From NCBI GenBank assembly GCA_947172415.1, contig OX359192.1:2978501-3042500 (forward strand): DNA of 64,000 bases. The letters run 5' to 3'. Of the stretch, positions 32,770-45,355 are shown one piece after another (position 1 is the first letter of the stretch; each line of letters opens with the position of its first letter). The position numbers and the translations under genes are program-made. The DNA is from Chondrosia reniformis (Eukaryota > Porifera > Demospongiae > Chondrillida > Chondrillidae). Under the pieces are notes generated by a model, which worked only from the letters and a program-made list of their open reading frames with translations, was not told the origin of the DNA and ran no database searches.

Positions 32770-33275
32770 CTGGTGAACGGAAAGAGGTCATTATCATGGG
32801 AAATCTGAACTGTGACATTCTATCAAAGATTCAGCAAGAAGCAGTTATTGTCCATCATGGCTGACCACCAATTAACCCAGTTCATCACTGACCCAAACAG
32901 AGTAACTCCCAACTCCCAAACCATCGCTAATCATTGCTATGTTTCATCCTCAATCTCAGTTGCATTCTCAGGAGCCTCTCCACTAACCGGAAGTGACCAT
33001 CAAATGATCTATGCAACTATACCATTTTCCAGTGCCAAAACACCTGCACCCAAGGTGAAGGAGGTTCGTTCATTCAACAAGTGCAACCTAAATAGCCTAG
33101 CAAACGACCTTACAAACGCCCCATGGGAACAACGGATGCTTTGGAAGACATAGATGACAAGTGGGGTTACTGGAAGACTTTGTTCCTTGACATTGTTAGC
33201 AAGCATGCTCCAGTGATCAAGGTCAACCAAACTTTGAAGTTAGGTGTGGTTTGGAAGGATGTCCATGCAGCAAGG
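32770..33275 (+). mobile_element. CR1/L2-like LINE fragment (endonuclease end and linker)
   Basis: Reads EVIIMGNLNCDIL (the GDFN-like motif of APE endonucleases), then MADHQLTQFITDPNRVT, LTGSDHQMIY and FNKCNLNSLANDLTNAPW, and in the next frame DDKWGYWKTLFLDIVSKHA. This is the end of the endonuclease and the linker before the reverse transcriptase. Frames change twice within it. Old fragment. Confidence 0.7.
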
Positions 33276-33277
33276 TA

Positions 33278-34235
33278 CAGTGGAACCTTAGTAATCCAAC
33301 TTTTGAATAATCCGGAATTCTTACTAATTCGACGAATTTTCAATGCACGAGCAAATTTTGTACACAAACTACCTTGTATAATCCGGAATCCTTCCTATTC
33401 CGGAAACCGACTAATTATCACGCTTACCTGCTACTTTGGCAACACCTCGATAAATCGACAAAGAAGATCAGTTTGATAGAAGCTAGTGAACGAAAACCAA
33501 AGCCAACTCAGCAACAGTTAGCTAGGGGGGTTGGGAGAAGTACAGTTAGCGACATTTTGCGTAAAAAAGATGCATTTAACGCGCAATGGGAAGAAAACGG
33601 ATTGAGCAAGCGTCAACACCTGAACAAGCCAACACCATTGGATTCCCTCAACAGCCTTCTCTTTGATTTTGTAAGTGCATATACATGAAGTATATAGCAT
33701 GTACCTATACCTTGGTTTGCATGCAGATTAATAGACTTAAGTGATGAAGAAAGCAGCAGTACTAGTGGAACTTCAACCAATCCTTCCGAAAGGGCTGCTG
33801 CATTATTCCTCCTAAAACAAGAGGGGAACAACGACTGACCAAGGCAGCATTAGTTAAAGTTGTACAGCATACTACAATTCTTTGAAGAGGTTATGTCTTC
33901 AGTAGAGAGGCAAATTCTGATGAGATAGGATAGACACAGAGGGAGAAATCAAACTTAGCTGATCACATAATGGGTGTACCTTTGATCCTTTTGCTGAATT
34001 GAAGACTGAGTACAAGCAAAAGAAGTACTTTACAGAGAATTTTAACTGCATAGTAAGTGTCAACTGAATATACATGATTTTGTAATTTAAGCATGCATGC
34101 AAAGAATTAATTTTAATGCATATGTAGGCCCCTGAAGAGCGTATTTTAGGGAGACACTTAGTCCAGAAAGGTGGCCATAAGAAAGATAAGTTGGACAAAT
34201 GTTATAATATTCTCTTTTGGATTAACTACAAAAAT
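33278..34235 (+). mobile_element. Tigger-like element, left copy
   Basis: Starts CAGTGGAACCTTAGTAATCC. An open frame (33374-33688) contains KKISLIEASERKPKPTQQQL and GRSTVSDILRKKDAF, the CENP-B/Tigger helix-turn-helix. A second piece near 33750-33840 reads SSSTSGTSTNPSERAAALF. The catalytic DDE part is not recognised. An inverted copy with extra flanking sequence is at 46480-47515. The element is non-autonomous in its present form. Confidence 0.65.
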
Positions 34236-35100
34236 TGCTAAACATGGATGTAGTCAGAGATTAGGTACACAAATATCTAGGTGCACCAATGTTTGCTCCG
34301 GCAGACTCCTGTCTATCTGACCACCAAAATTGTCAATAAGTCACACCTCTACTCATCCACCCAAGGAGCTAACAAGTTACATCTCCCCATCCCCGTACAA
34401 ACAAGTTCAGACTGTCATTTGAGTACCAGTGTGCCTACCACTACAACCAGCTACCGCACCTTATAACTAGGCAGATGCTAATCATCGTGGGGCAAGCCTG
34501 AGCTGAGTCTGAATACAATACTAATGACCTTATAAATATATATAATACAATCTCACTGAATTACTTACTCCAACTATCATCTTTTTAGGCTGTTTTGTGT
34601 GTCTGTCTGTACAACTTGCTCCCAGGACCTGCATGAAGCCTACTCTGGTGGTTGAAGCATTCCTGTTGTCAAATAATAGCATCTATCTAAAGACAACAAA
34701 GAGGCCACATTGAGTATAGCCTTCACACCATGCACATGAAGATAATCACCATGTAAGATTTAAAACTTTGAAATTATATAGATAAAACTAATTAACTGGT
34801 TAAATGACCAGTCACAGTCTCTGTTAGCAAGGGCCAGACAGATCATCAATAATGGGGATATTAAATTAAATTCATTACATTTTAAAACTAAAGCAACCGT
34901 GACCTTCTCAAATACCTGGTAACACCCACTCCCACAGTATTTGGACTCTGTTTAGTAGCTTAGTAGAGTAGCTTATCATTTAATTCTAATTCCTACCTGG
35001 CTTTTGTAAAGAATTAGACTAAATAATCCAAGAATACCTTCATACCTTGAATATAACCCAAGGAGAATACTGAAGAAACGTCTGAATAAGTTAGAATAAA
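34236..35100. other. Stretch without recognised genes
   Basis: Upstream flank of the FRAG1/DRAM-family gene. It contains no frame with recognisable motifs. The promoter of that gene is presumably in its right part. Confidence 0.4.
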
Positions 35101-35204
35101 TATTCCGTATGAAAACACACATACGTATAAACGTAGACTATATGGCGCTACCTAAACAACCCATCCTTTACATTAGTCACATGATAACGACATTTTTAAT
35201 AAAC

Positions 35205-37726
35205 ATGGAAGTCCTATCAGTTGACCCTTTGGCCACCATAATTAAGGCTGCCTGCGTACTCATTTCTGGAACTATACTTCTTTGCTATGGACTCGCTGTT
35301 TGCCTAGGCCACGTAGAGCCCTGGCTGCCTATGATCAGCGACTGTGCTGTGGAAGCTCCAGAGAAGTATCCCTTCCGTATGGGTATAGTCATTGGAGCTT
35401 TCTTATTAGGATTCGAGGTCGTTGCAGTATACAATGGGAACAGGGCGTTTTCTCGGAGCAGAGTGTGTCTATTTCTTGGTTGCTTGGCTTCATGCGGACT
35501 GGGTATTGTTGGAGTGGTCAACGAAAAAGAGGATAATCCTGTTCATTCAAGTGAGACTGTAGTTTTTCCGTTTCCTTTGTTATGTTAGTAACATAACATT
35601 TTAGCAGTGGTGCTAGCTCTATCTTTATCATAGATACTATTCAATTGTGGCAAGTATGTTTGTATGATTACCGTTGGTGAAGTACAGTATCAGAGAGTAC
35701 TGGAGTACTCTCAAGTAGGAATGGCCGAAAAAACATGGCCGCCCTATATCCAGCAACCCCTAATAAATCCACCAACGAACCGATTTATCAATTTTCGGTT
35801 ATGTTCGGTTATTTGCAGCCATTTATGAACGCTTGCATAAATGCCAAAACATGCTTCGAGGCTCTACAGCATTCAAAAAGCGGTTAACCAGGAATAGGCC
35901 CATTTCCGAAATCCATTTTTTCATCTTCTTTTTAAAATGGGCTAGCGCTAATATGCGAACCTTTGCGGGCACGTGCAAGTTATACATGTTTCCGAACTAG
36001 GGAATAGACAGTTCTAAGTCCGAATGCGCTCTACATGAAGCATGTCAATTGTGAAAAGCGAAAATTGTGGCCTTCTCGGCCGCCATTTTTAGATTAAGAG
36101 ATGGTTTTCGGCATAATTTCTCCTGTCTGTGATGTTTTTTCGAGATTTTCGCCAAGAAAACTTTCAAAACTAAATTAGAACAAGTAATTTTAACAAGAAA
36201 AAGGGGGAATACAAGTAAATAAAAGACATTTACAAAAATGATGTTAAATGTTAAAAATGGTGCACCCAAACACTACAGAAGTGTATGGTTAAGTTACTTA
36301 AATTTTAGTATATATGCAACTTCTGTATGATTAGCCTTATCATATAATCACTGTCTTGTTTCGGTACTCTTTGCAGATGTATTAGTGAACACTGCCATTC
36401 CTACGTCTAACATCATTTTTGTAAATGTTTATTTATTTATTTGTATATTATATAGTGGAACCAAACAAATATGACCACCATTTTGGACCGGATCCTTTGA
36501 TCTTAATTTATAGGTAGTCCTAATTCTGAAATTGTACATTATCTACATAGTAGTAGTAGTAGAATAAGGAAACAGACTTAGCTTACATTTTAACCCGATA
36601 CAGTACATTGCAACTAGCACGGTATATATAATTTTAAAGCTATAGCTGCATCCATCATTTTCATGCATTTATAATTTTGAGGTTTCAATTAAGGATAAAG
36701 GATTGTTAAAAATGCTACTGTATATAAGTCTAACAAAGTGGCCAAGTAATATACAGAGGTAAGTAGTCATATGAGATTTTTCTGCCTCGAATTACACTTA
36801 ATTTAACACAACTGGGCGTTATATTGAGGTAATCGTAATAATAATCAGGGGGGTGGGGGTGGGGGGGCATTTGCCCCCTTGGCTTTGGATTGCCCCCTCC
36901 CCACCCCCTTGAATATGCTGAGAATACCGTCTTCAGGCCTTTAAAAAGCTTTAATGACACAATAAATGATAACATGAAATGAACAATATTCTATACAACA
37001 ATTTTCCTAGGTTTCTATTCCATATGCTTACTATTGTTTCTAAATTATTATCAGATAGTTTTTGTGGTGATTTGATTGTAATTTTCATCAGTGAAACGTA
37101 GTTTTATCAGATAAAAATGATCAAAACCCGTTTGAGAAATCGATTGGGTGGAAAAGGTCTTTTTTACTTGATGCTGTCCCAGCTGGAATTGTCATACAAA
37201 TATTGGCCAGGGTATTCAAATAAGGGAACATTGTTTTGAGTGAAAACAGTCCCAAATTGAATCTATTATTATTATTATACAAATAAGCCTATTAAGGGAA
37301 CATTGTTTTTGAGTGAAAGCTGAAAGAAACCCTGATATTGGTTAGAGAATGGCAGCCATAAAAATAAATTCCAAGGTAGCCACATTTCTGAATGTTTAAA
37401 GCACAGTGAGGACCAAAAGAATTGGTTGTAATTTTGAGGTTTGTTGTAATTCTAAGGTGATTGTTAGGCAGGTTTCCACTGTATATACGATATAGGTATA
37501 TTCAGAAGTCCCCAATATAGTATTGCATAAGAAATTAATGTGATCTTTTGCAGGTGGTGCAGCTGTATTCTTTGCTCTTTATGCTGCTTACACTGTGATC
37601 ATGGCTTGGAACGTTACTTTAGATCCAAAGTCTCCTCGATGGTCCATTATACTAAAGCAAGCTTGTGCTGTTGTTACATGGATAGCACTACTAACTCTTG
37701 GTGGACTCGGTATCCAACTTCAATAA
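35205..37726 (+). CDS. FRAG1/DRAM/Sfk1-family membrane protein
   Basis: Two exons, 35205-35550 and 37554-37726, join in phase (A|GT) to 172 residues. The protein has a first membrane helix (KAACVLISGTILLCYGLAV), the extracellular WLPMISDCAVEAPEKYPFR characteristic of the family, MGIVIGAFLLGFEVVAVY, a further helix, NPVHSSGAAVFFALYAAY, and a last helix ending GGLGIQLQ. The family includes DRAM, TMEM150 and PGAP2, acting in endolysosomal or Golgi membranes; which subfamily is unclear. In-frame ATGs at 35109, 35142 and 35181 could extend it; 35205 starts closest to the first helix. The 2.0-kb intron carries repeat sequence and is partly duplicated at 5.9-6.7 kb. Confidence 0.8.
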
Positions 37727-38331
37727 GACTTTGTATTCACTGTTTATGGAAATTAGTGCCATAATCTCTAAGTAGGTTGGCTGAATGAAGACATGGCCGC
37801 CCTACTAATTATCACCTAGTAAATCAAAAACGATTTGATTTTCAGTCATGTTCAACTATTTGCAGTCGTTTATGTATGTTGTTTGAAATTCCAAAATTTA
37901 ACAACATTTGCAAAGTGATTAAGTAGGCCCAATTCCGATTTTTTTCTTTTATCAAATGATCTAGCGCAAGCATGTCAACTTATGCAGGCACATTCAAGTA
38001 TTAAATCGTCATTAACTTTTCTGAACTAGGGAATAGGCTACCTTAAGTTTGAATTTGCTCTACCCAAAGCATGTTACTTATGAAGGTGCCGAAATTGCGA
38101 CACCAATTTTTAATAAAGAGTTCGGTCAAGAGCTCACAATTGTCTGAATCTAAGAATAAAAAAAAAGTAGATATAAAACATAAATCAAAAGTAGTGCCTT
38201 CAACCATATGCTGCAACAGTGACTCACACATCTGGAAAAATATCAGCACAAGACAATGTAATAAGGCTACCATGCAGCCAACTTAATATAATAGAATAAG
38301 GATTTCTTCTAACTGCGTCGAACTTATCTTT

Positions 38332-38807
38332 GGAAAGGGTCATCTTTCGACTTTGGAGCATCTAGAGATGCAGTTTTTTGATTCTTCTTTCTGCCACCAA
38401 ATGTTTCAACCCTGGGGGTCTTCTTCAGTGACTGATGTTGGTCTTCAAGGTGTCTTCATTTATAGGCATCTTTTCCCGCCATTTTCGTATACCTCATCAG
38501 TGATGTCATCGATGTCGTCATTTCCGGAGGAAGGAGAAGAGAAGGGAGTATTCATAAAAAAGGGTTTCCAACTGCTTTTTAATACAATTTCTTGATCCAA
38601 GTTCATTCTCACCTGACATTGTTGGATCTTCAGGGCTTCCTTGATTCTTCTTCTGTACCAGTTCTCTTCCCTCCCCACCCTCTCTTCCCGCTCTCGGTCA
38701 CTGAAGAAGACCCCCAGGGTCGAAACGTTTCGTGGCAGAAAGAAGAATCAAAAAACTGTGTCTTTAGACGCTCCCAAAGTTGAAAGATGACCCTTTCAAA
38801 CTTAATA
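38332..38807. mobile_element. MITE with TIRs of about 70-100 bp and hammerhead-like cores
   Basis: The ends GAAAGGGTCATCTTTCGACT and its reverse complement bracket a 475-bp element absent from the left arm. Each TIR contains, reading inward from the right, CTGAAGA-AGACC..GGGTC-GAAACG, a hammerhead-like core with a five-pair stem II. Inside are short frames only. Confidence 0.75.
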
Positions 38808-39086
38808 TACATAACTTTTATGTTTGGGCACATCATTCCTATATACTTTGACTATCATGTTGTGCCCAAACATAAGAGTGGTGTCTTTCAGTATGCCACT
38901 TCTGCATGGTTAGCCTTACCATATGATAATTGTCTTGTTCAGATGCCTTTCCCAGATGTGTCAGTCATTGCTGCAGGCGCTGTTGTCCATACTTCTACCT
39001 TCATGGTTTAGTGTTTACATATTCTATTTATGCATTTGATAGGATAAATATAATTTTGCTACTGCTAGTTTGCTATACTCTATAAG

Positions 39087-39352
39087 GCACTACCAGAGAG
39101 TTTCCTTTCCTTAAAGTTGATATAGCTACTGATTGGGGAAAATACCGCACTTATATTGCTGTTTGTGAATGGTAAGTAGTTTTGTATATGTTTAATTTTC
39201 CTGCAAGATTTTACATCCAATGTTTATATAGGACAGCAACTTTTTCAATTTTATTGTTTCAAGTAAGCTTTGCCTATGACTTGGAAGATATTGCTATTTT
39301 GGAAGTAGCCTATGGTGACAAGAAAGAAAAGAATAATAATTCAGAAATATAA
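39087..39352 (+). CDS. Unidentified gene, two C-terminal exons (right copy)
   Basis: Exons 39087-39171 and 39268-39352, the mirror of 4926-4661, with the same splice sites and frame. They read REFPFLKVDIATDWGKYRTY, then DLEDIAILEVAYGDKK before TAA. The family is not recognised. No upstream exons are seen on this arm either. Confidence 0.45.
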
Positions 39353-39731
39353 CTGCAGCTGGTCTATTTGGTGTAGTAACTTGAAATGTACCTCACTGTG
39401 TACTGTAAACAGATTCGTATTTTGTACAGATATACATAGTAGCATGGGCCACCATGAGCTCTTATAACATTGAAGTGACCACACATTTTGGCTGTTTGTT
39501 CATTTGGAAGAAGTCCATTAGTATATGTACTTGCTATTGCCATTATCTAAACTTCAGCTTGAACATTTGGTGTCTCAATTTACATATAAGGTATATACTC
39601 TTGATTAGTTCATGTCATAAGATCCTTTAAATTACATTTATAAATACAAAATAACACAGGCTAATAAAACATTCCATTCCGGTAGAGTCTGGAAGCTCCC
39701 TTTGGAAAAGTGAAAATTGTTAAGTTTGCAT

Positions 39732-40196
39732 TCAACTGTTTTTCATGACAGGAGCAGTTGGAGCCCATCTGCCAGAGTGATAAACCCTTTCTGGTGTGTA
39801 GCCCTTCACAAGTTTAGCTACTTTAGCCTCATCTTCTTCAAATGCTTTCTCATTTCGAAGCATTCTACAATGAAATTACCCATTTCAAAAAATCGTGGCT
39901 ACTGATGGCTTATTATAGTATAACTTACTCTCTATCTCTTTCGGCTCGTAAGAGAGGTAATAATATCAGCCTTGCCTCAAGTTGCTCCCTTTGAAAAACT
40001 GTACAATAAAGTTAATGAATATGTACAACTCTTCCAGAGGTACAGCACCATGCAGCAACTAACTTTTTTTCTGTTTCCCTTGGCTAGAAGGAGAAACCCT
40101 ACACCCATTGTAGCAATCCCTCCAATGAATATCCAGAAGAACCTCTTTTAGGAAGATTTTTAGAAAATTTAAAACTTTGATAGCCTCCTTTTGGTG
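39732..40196 (-). pseudogene. NDUFA13: NDUFA13 copy lacking its start
   Basis: Inverted copy of the gene at 3784-4281. The first residues, including the ATG, are missing: homology starts at the PKGGY region (40196, here reading PKGGYQSFKFSKNLPKRG) and runs to the end of the last exon. Exon 1 has short deletions after KRG that break the frame. Exon 2 and exon 3 sequences are nearly unchanged. It is non-functional. Confidence 0.85.
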
Positions 40197-40204
40197 GCAT
40201 TCAT

Positions 40205-41005
40205 TCAGCCAACCTTTTTGAATGTTTAGAGATGCAGCTTCAGTCTTTGGTAACTCTTTTGTCATCAAATGTTTCATTTTCGGTGGATTGTTCAGAGATT
40301 TCCTAGACATGCAGGGTCTACGACAAAAATAGTTGCTGAAACTGTACTTCTGATGCTCAAGGAATCATAGATTAAGCCATATATGGTATTATAGAGATCC
40401 TATAGTTAAACAATGCTTTGAAAAGATAGGTTGGATAGTGTTAGAAGAAATCACTATATATAATATATTGTGGTACCTACTGTATTACCTACTGTGTCAC
40501 CAACTGCTGCATTACCTACTGTATCACCTACTGTATTACCTACTGTACCTACCTGAGTTCCCTCATATGTTAGTGATCTGCAAATGTCCCTTCAACAGTG
40601 AGTCGTTCTACGTACATATCAAGTGGTAAAGCATGATGATGCAATGCCACAATGAAATACGTTATGTAGATTCAACAAAGTTTACATCCATATACATTGA
40701 TGTGATCAGCTCATTAAGCTACAAAAACAAAGTCATATTTCATGAGTTTAAGATTTCCAGCGTATTACTGTACGTATTTCATTGTTTAGCATTTTTCGGG
40801 GGATAGCAAGTGCAAACGCTTGGCTTCCACCTGGACTATTGGCATTGCTGATCACAGATGATCGGTGTCAGGTATATTCAGTTAAATCAGCTTATAAACC
40901 GTCACATGCTTCATATACATCAAAGTTAATCAGTGAAACAAATAGTTTTACATGTATATTATATGAAGCATATGCTAAACTGCGTACGTCACAGGTGTGC
41001 GTGAA
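40205..41005. repeat. Dispersed repeat, direct partner at 60505-63185
   Basis: Contains CAGAGATTTCCTAGACATGC, a tandem array of CTACTGTATTACC-type units (40470-40555), and TTGGCTTCCACCTGGACTAT. The same sequence recurs at 60505-60800 plus 62756-63185, where a LINE has inserted into the tandem array. No gene recognised. Confidence 0.8.
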
Positions 41006-41907
41006 TACATGAATTATACATGAAAAATCTCAAACACCATTATCCTACATGCTATACCTACTGTAAAATAGCCTATAGGGAACTAAATCCAGAGATGTAC
41101 ACTTACTATAAGTGTATCCAAAATATAAAGCAAACTATGAACACTTTCACCAGTACCAACTTCCTTTAAAGGTGGCTCACTGCCGTCCTAGAAGAGAGTT
41201 TGAAGATAATGGGACAGCTATAATGAGTTAAGTAGCAGTAATAAATACTAATGTTGATAAATAAGGGAAGTAAAGATCTACAGTGGATCTTAATACTTCA
41301 ATGTCATCATTATTTGACTCAGGATCACTAAGCCATTTTTGGTGTGGCTAAGGAAAGATTCTGTATCCTATTAAGTTAACTTAAGTTCCTCCATTAACTC
41401 ATCATGTTTCTTAGAAAATATGAGCAGGTGGGGTCAATCTAGAGTGAATAATGAGGTAATATGTTAAGTTAACGTCCAGATTTCCCTCATTAAGAAAAAC
41501 GCTATATTTTCTGGACCGCAGAAATAACCAGTTACATACGGTACGTACAAAAAAAGGTTTACACCGAACTTTGATCGACTTCCAAGATTCTACACTGTTA
41601 AAAATTTGGGGTTAGGCTCACACCAAACTTGGTGTGATTTCCTTGCCTCCAGGAGCACACCATGCAGTCTTAATACATAGCAGTTTTTCTAGCCTGTGAT
41701 AAGTGAAACTTTGTGTATTAAGATGTTATTATTCAACCTCAACGATATTTAACTTTAGTATCAAGTAATTTAGTTGATAATAGCTGCAAAGTGTATATTA
41801 AAATATAACTTCAAATTAAATTTATATATGAGTTTCAAATACAAATATAATTCTATGATGCATAAAAGATTGATGTTAGTAACCAGTTGGGCCGCCATTG
41901 TTCTCTA
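41006..41907. other. Stretch without a recognised gene
   Basis: A possible short minus-strand exon at about 41140-41188 (acceptor TTCTAG, reading DGSEPPLKEVGTGESVHS) is the only coding hint. The rest looks like repeat flank. Terminal repeats of the adjacent Tc1 gene may lie here but were not identified. Confidence 0.35.
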
Positions 41908-42873
41908 TTATTTTTGGTAATACTTTCTTAAGATGATTAATGTATCTTGTGCACTTGGCTTTGTCAACAGTATCCCAAAAGCTACAATTCCTTGAACAAG
42001 TTCTTCTTTGGTTCTTGGTTTTACTACTCTCCTTATGTATTCTTTCAGTTCATGCCACATGTTCTCAATGGGATTTGCATCTGGAGACTCCGCTGGCGTG
42101 GGCCACCAGTTTATTCCTCTTTCCACATAGAATTTTCTTGCAAAAGCTGATGTAATCTTCGGGTCATTATCTTGTATAAAACGATGACCATCAGGAAACA
42201 ATTCTTTAATCATTGGCAACAAAGTCTTTTCCAGGATGTTGACATAGGTAGGTGCATCCATACAGCCATCAAAAATACATATCCCTGAACGCCCCTTCTT
42301 GCTTATTGCTGCCCAGACATGCACCTTTACTGGGTGTTTTGGTCTAGGTTTGTATCTTGGCTTTTGGCCAGTTTTTGAACAACAGAATCTCCTGTGATTT
42401 TCAAGCTGCACAGTTGTTTCATCAGAATAGATGCAATCTTCAAAGGAATCTTCTATATTTTTCTTTGCCCAATCCAGCCTCTTCAATTTATTTGCTTCTC
42501 TTTGTGTTTGACAATAGGCAGCTCCGCGATGGCTCCATCCAAGCTCACTTTGACATTTGAGTATTGTCATTCGACAGAGTTTTTGTCCAATTTCACCCTG
42601 CAGTTTTTGTTGTAACTCTTTAAGGGTTGTTTCATCGTCTTCTTCCATTCTTTTATCTATGAAGTCTCTTATATTAGAGGTGAGTTTTGGTTTCCTTCCA
42701 TTGCCACCAGCATGATAAATACTTCCAGTGGATTTGTATTTCTTCAGAAATTTACTGATCCCTTGTCTGGATGCCTTCAAATTCTCATCAGCAAGCTTTT
42801 TTGTTATTGTTGGGGCCCTGTATCCTTCAGCTGCAAGAGCAACGATTCTCAATCTTGTGTATTCACCGAACAT
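41908..42873 (-). CDS. Tc1/mariner transposase, open frame
   Basis: A 321-residue uninterrupted frame. The N-terminus has a paired-type helix-turn-helix (RLRIVALAAEGYRAPTITKK, then GISKFLKKYKSTGS and a GRKPKLT hook). The catalytic domain has D in YSDETTVQL, D in FIQDNDPKITS and E in NPIENMWHELK, the DDE triad, with WWPTPAESPDANP typical of the group. Length is close to the usual 340 residues. I could not identify the inverted repeats, so the element borders are unknown. The intact frame suggests recent activity or recruitment. Confidence 0.9.
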   Translation of the reverse strand: MFGEYTRLRIVALAAEGYRAPTITKKLADENLKASRQGISKFLKKYKSTGSIYHAGGNGRKPKLTSNIRDFIDKRMEEDDETTLKELQQKLQGEIGQKLCRMTILKCQSELGWSHRGAAYCQTQREANKLKRLDWAKKNIEDSFEDCIYSDETTVQLENHRRFCCSKTGQKPRYKPRPKHPVKVHVWAAISKKGRSGICIFDGCMDAPTYVNILEKTLLPMIKELFPDGHRFIQDNDPKITSAFARKFYVERGINWWPTPAESPDANPIENMWHELKEYIRRVVKPRTKEELVQGIVAFGILLTKPSAQDTLIILRKYYQK

Positions 42874-43214
42874 AGCTTTATAACTGTCAAAAATGAGGTA
42901 AGTTAGCTCTTGAGTATGCCGAACTTGCTATATATCACTTGGGTGTTTGTTAATCGTCAGCAATCGGTTGTTTGGGGTGTTGATTTTTATTAAACATCTT
43001 GTTAACGTGTGTAAATCGTCAGCGCTTATTTTCGATGCCATTTCGTACGTAATTCAATCCAAGTACTATCGAAATTGCGTAGAAGTTCGCTCCCTTCCTC
43101 ATGCCATTTAGCGTGAACTTTGGTTCTACTTGTATTCTTTTATATGGTGAAATTTAGGGACCGAGAAAAGTAGTTGTAATAGAGCCAGTGGTTGTTAGCA
43201 CAGGTTTCACTGTA

Positions 43215-44793
43215 CATGTTATAGCCCCTGCCGATAAGGCCTCTAATAATATAATTTTTATATGTAAGTCCTACTATAGACAAATTATTAATGAAGAACT
43301 AGGCAGTACCTCCACTTATGCTAAATGTACAGTAGAACCCCAACAGTTAATTAGGAAACACATAGATTTCTTAAAACTAGAGAACTTAGAACCTAAACCA
43401 GACTGGTGTAACCTTCCCTCTTTTTACTGGATGCCTAAGCTACATAAGAACCCTTACAGCTACAGATTCATAGCTGCCTCTCACAAATGTACTACCAAAC
43501 CCCTTTCTAGATTTCTAAATTCGGCACTCAGACTAATTCTCAAACATTTTAGAGAATACTGCCTAGGTATATATAGGAATACTGGTGTTAATGCCTTTTG
43601 GATAGTAGAAAACTCACTAGAAGTCTTAGATAGTCTTAGGTCTATACCCACTAGAAAAGCCCAGCTAGCTAGTTTTGATTTTTCTACATTATATACAGCG
43701 ATCCCCCATAACCTACTTAAAGACAAGATTACTAACCTTATTCATAGTGCCTATACCTGTAGGAAGTCCCAATATATAGAAGTCTGTCAGGATAAAGCCT
43801 TTTGGTCTAACAATGTCTCCAATAAAGCAGTCACAGCTGTTCATTTAGTAGAGCTCTTTAATTACCTTATTAACAACATTTATGTATGTGTAGACGGTTC
43901 TATATTTAAGCAATGTGTAGGTATCCCTATGGGTACTGACTGTGCCCTGTAGTTGCTAATCTTTTTCTGTTTGCCTATGAGTATGAGTTTATGAAAGGAC
44001 TACTTAAGGATAACATCACCCTAGCTATTAAATTTTCCAATACTTATAGGTATATTGATGACCTTTTATGTATTAACAACAAGGATTTTGAACTGTCAAT
44101 TAGTGATATTTACCCCAAAGAACTTATTCTTAAAAAGACAAATACCAGCCCTAGGAAATCCCCCTTTTTAGACTTAGATATAACCATTACTAATAATCAA
44201 TTTATCACTAAAGTATATGATAAGCGAGAGGACTTTAACTTTGATATAGTAAATTTCCCCCATCTAGATAGTAACATTCCTAATACCCCAGCCTATGGTG
44301 TCTTTATTTCACAACTAATTAGGTATTCCAGAATATGTAGTGACTTCTCCAGTTTTCAGGCTAAAAGCTTGCAGTATGCAGTAGGCTTATTAAGCAGGGT
44401 TACAAATACTTTAAGCTAAAATCAACCTTTAAAACCTTCCTATCCAGGCAGCCTCTAGTTAGAATTAAGTATAAGCAAAAAGTAGCTAGTATGCTTAAGG
44501 ACTGTCTTGTGTTACCCCATATTGTGTTACCCCACCTCCAAAGAAATGTTACTACTAGAAGACCTAAGGGTAGACTTATGTAATATGTCCTACTTGTGTC
44601 TATAGTTATGCTGAGTCTGTTTTACCTATAAGCAAGATTACTAATAGATTTATAATTAATTCACATAAGTTAATTGGATCTATATTCCTTTCATAAAATT
44701 AAATTTCATCATGTGTCTTAGTTAACACCTTATTTAACTTTTGGCGCCAAATTAGTGTATATAAGGCCCCTAGATTTAGCATAGAGAGCCAGA
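43215..44793 (+). mobile_element. Penelope-like retroelement, 5'-truncated
   Basis: Encodes a Penelope-type reverse transcriptase: FYWMPKLHKNPYSYRFIAAS, FDFSTLYTAIPHNLL, GIPMGTDC, RYIDDLLCINN and FLDLDITI, then NIPNTPAYGVFISQLIRYSR. No GIY-YIG endonuclease was seen. The 3' region matches 31340-31978 inverted. The copy is incomplete at both ends and carries few breaks. It ends at about 44793, where Kolobok-like sequence follows. Confidence 0.85.
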
Positions 44794-44848
44794 AGACAGC
44801 GACGATCTTAACGGGTACATCGAAGAAGAAGAAGAACTGGAAAGTACC

Positions 44849-45205
44849 ATGGAAAGGATGGGAATCGAACCGTATCAGTTCGAGCCGCTGACGCGAATTA
44901 GTGCCGAAACGTCAGTTGACAGCTCACCAGAGAGTGAAGAGGAGCCTACATGGAGACTAAATAATACTCAATCGTATTTAATATTTGTATATATAACGAT
45001 TTATGATGGATTTAAGCTGGAAAATCGTCTCTACAGTATAATTATTATTTCCTGCTACATTATTGCTCCAAAATCGCTAACATTACGTAGCAATGAGCCT
45101 GTGTTAATATTATGAATATATATAGGTGCACTTGTGGAAATTGCCAAACCATGCCAACTGTAAGAGAAAGTTTGTGTTGCCAGGAAATATATGAAGTTAT
45201 ATGGT
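44849..45205 (+). CDS. P2X7-tail-like fragment of the second Kolobok-like element
   Basis: Reads MERMGIEPYQFEPLTRIS followed by an acidic serine-rich stretch, and after a gap (probably an intron) CTCGNCQTMPTVRESLCCQE. This is the same Cys pattern as at 9060-9702 but with different sequence, showing that the association with THAP transposons is not a one-off. The second half of the domain is missing. Confidence 0.7.
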
Positions 45206-45355
45206 GACGATTAATGAGGTGACAGTTGATGGGGCAGTATACCATTGTGCATTACAGTACATGAGGGGTTTGAGTCTGTATGCCATATACATTGTAATTA
45301 AAAACAAATTAAATTGCAATCCCTGCATTGAAGCGAATCAAAGTCGAGATTACTA

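Larger units (their letters stand above)
36840..40200. repeat. Right arm of inverted duplication (partner 3815-6700)
   Basis: Contains, left to right, part of the FRAG1/DRAM intron, its last exon, the unidentified gene end and a headless NDUFA13 copy. Its right end falls inside NDUFA13 exon 1, where the coding sequence is replaced by GTTGGCTGAATGAATG. A 475-bp MITE interrupts it at 38332-38807. The left edge begins in a G-rich run (36850-36870) that could form a quadruplex. Confidence 0.85.

Noticed and set aside
42357-42615. Plus-strand frames within the Tc1 gene
   Set aside because: Shadows of the intact minus-strand transposase.
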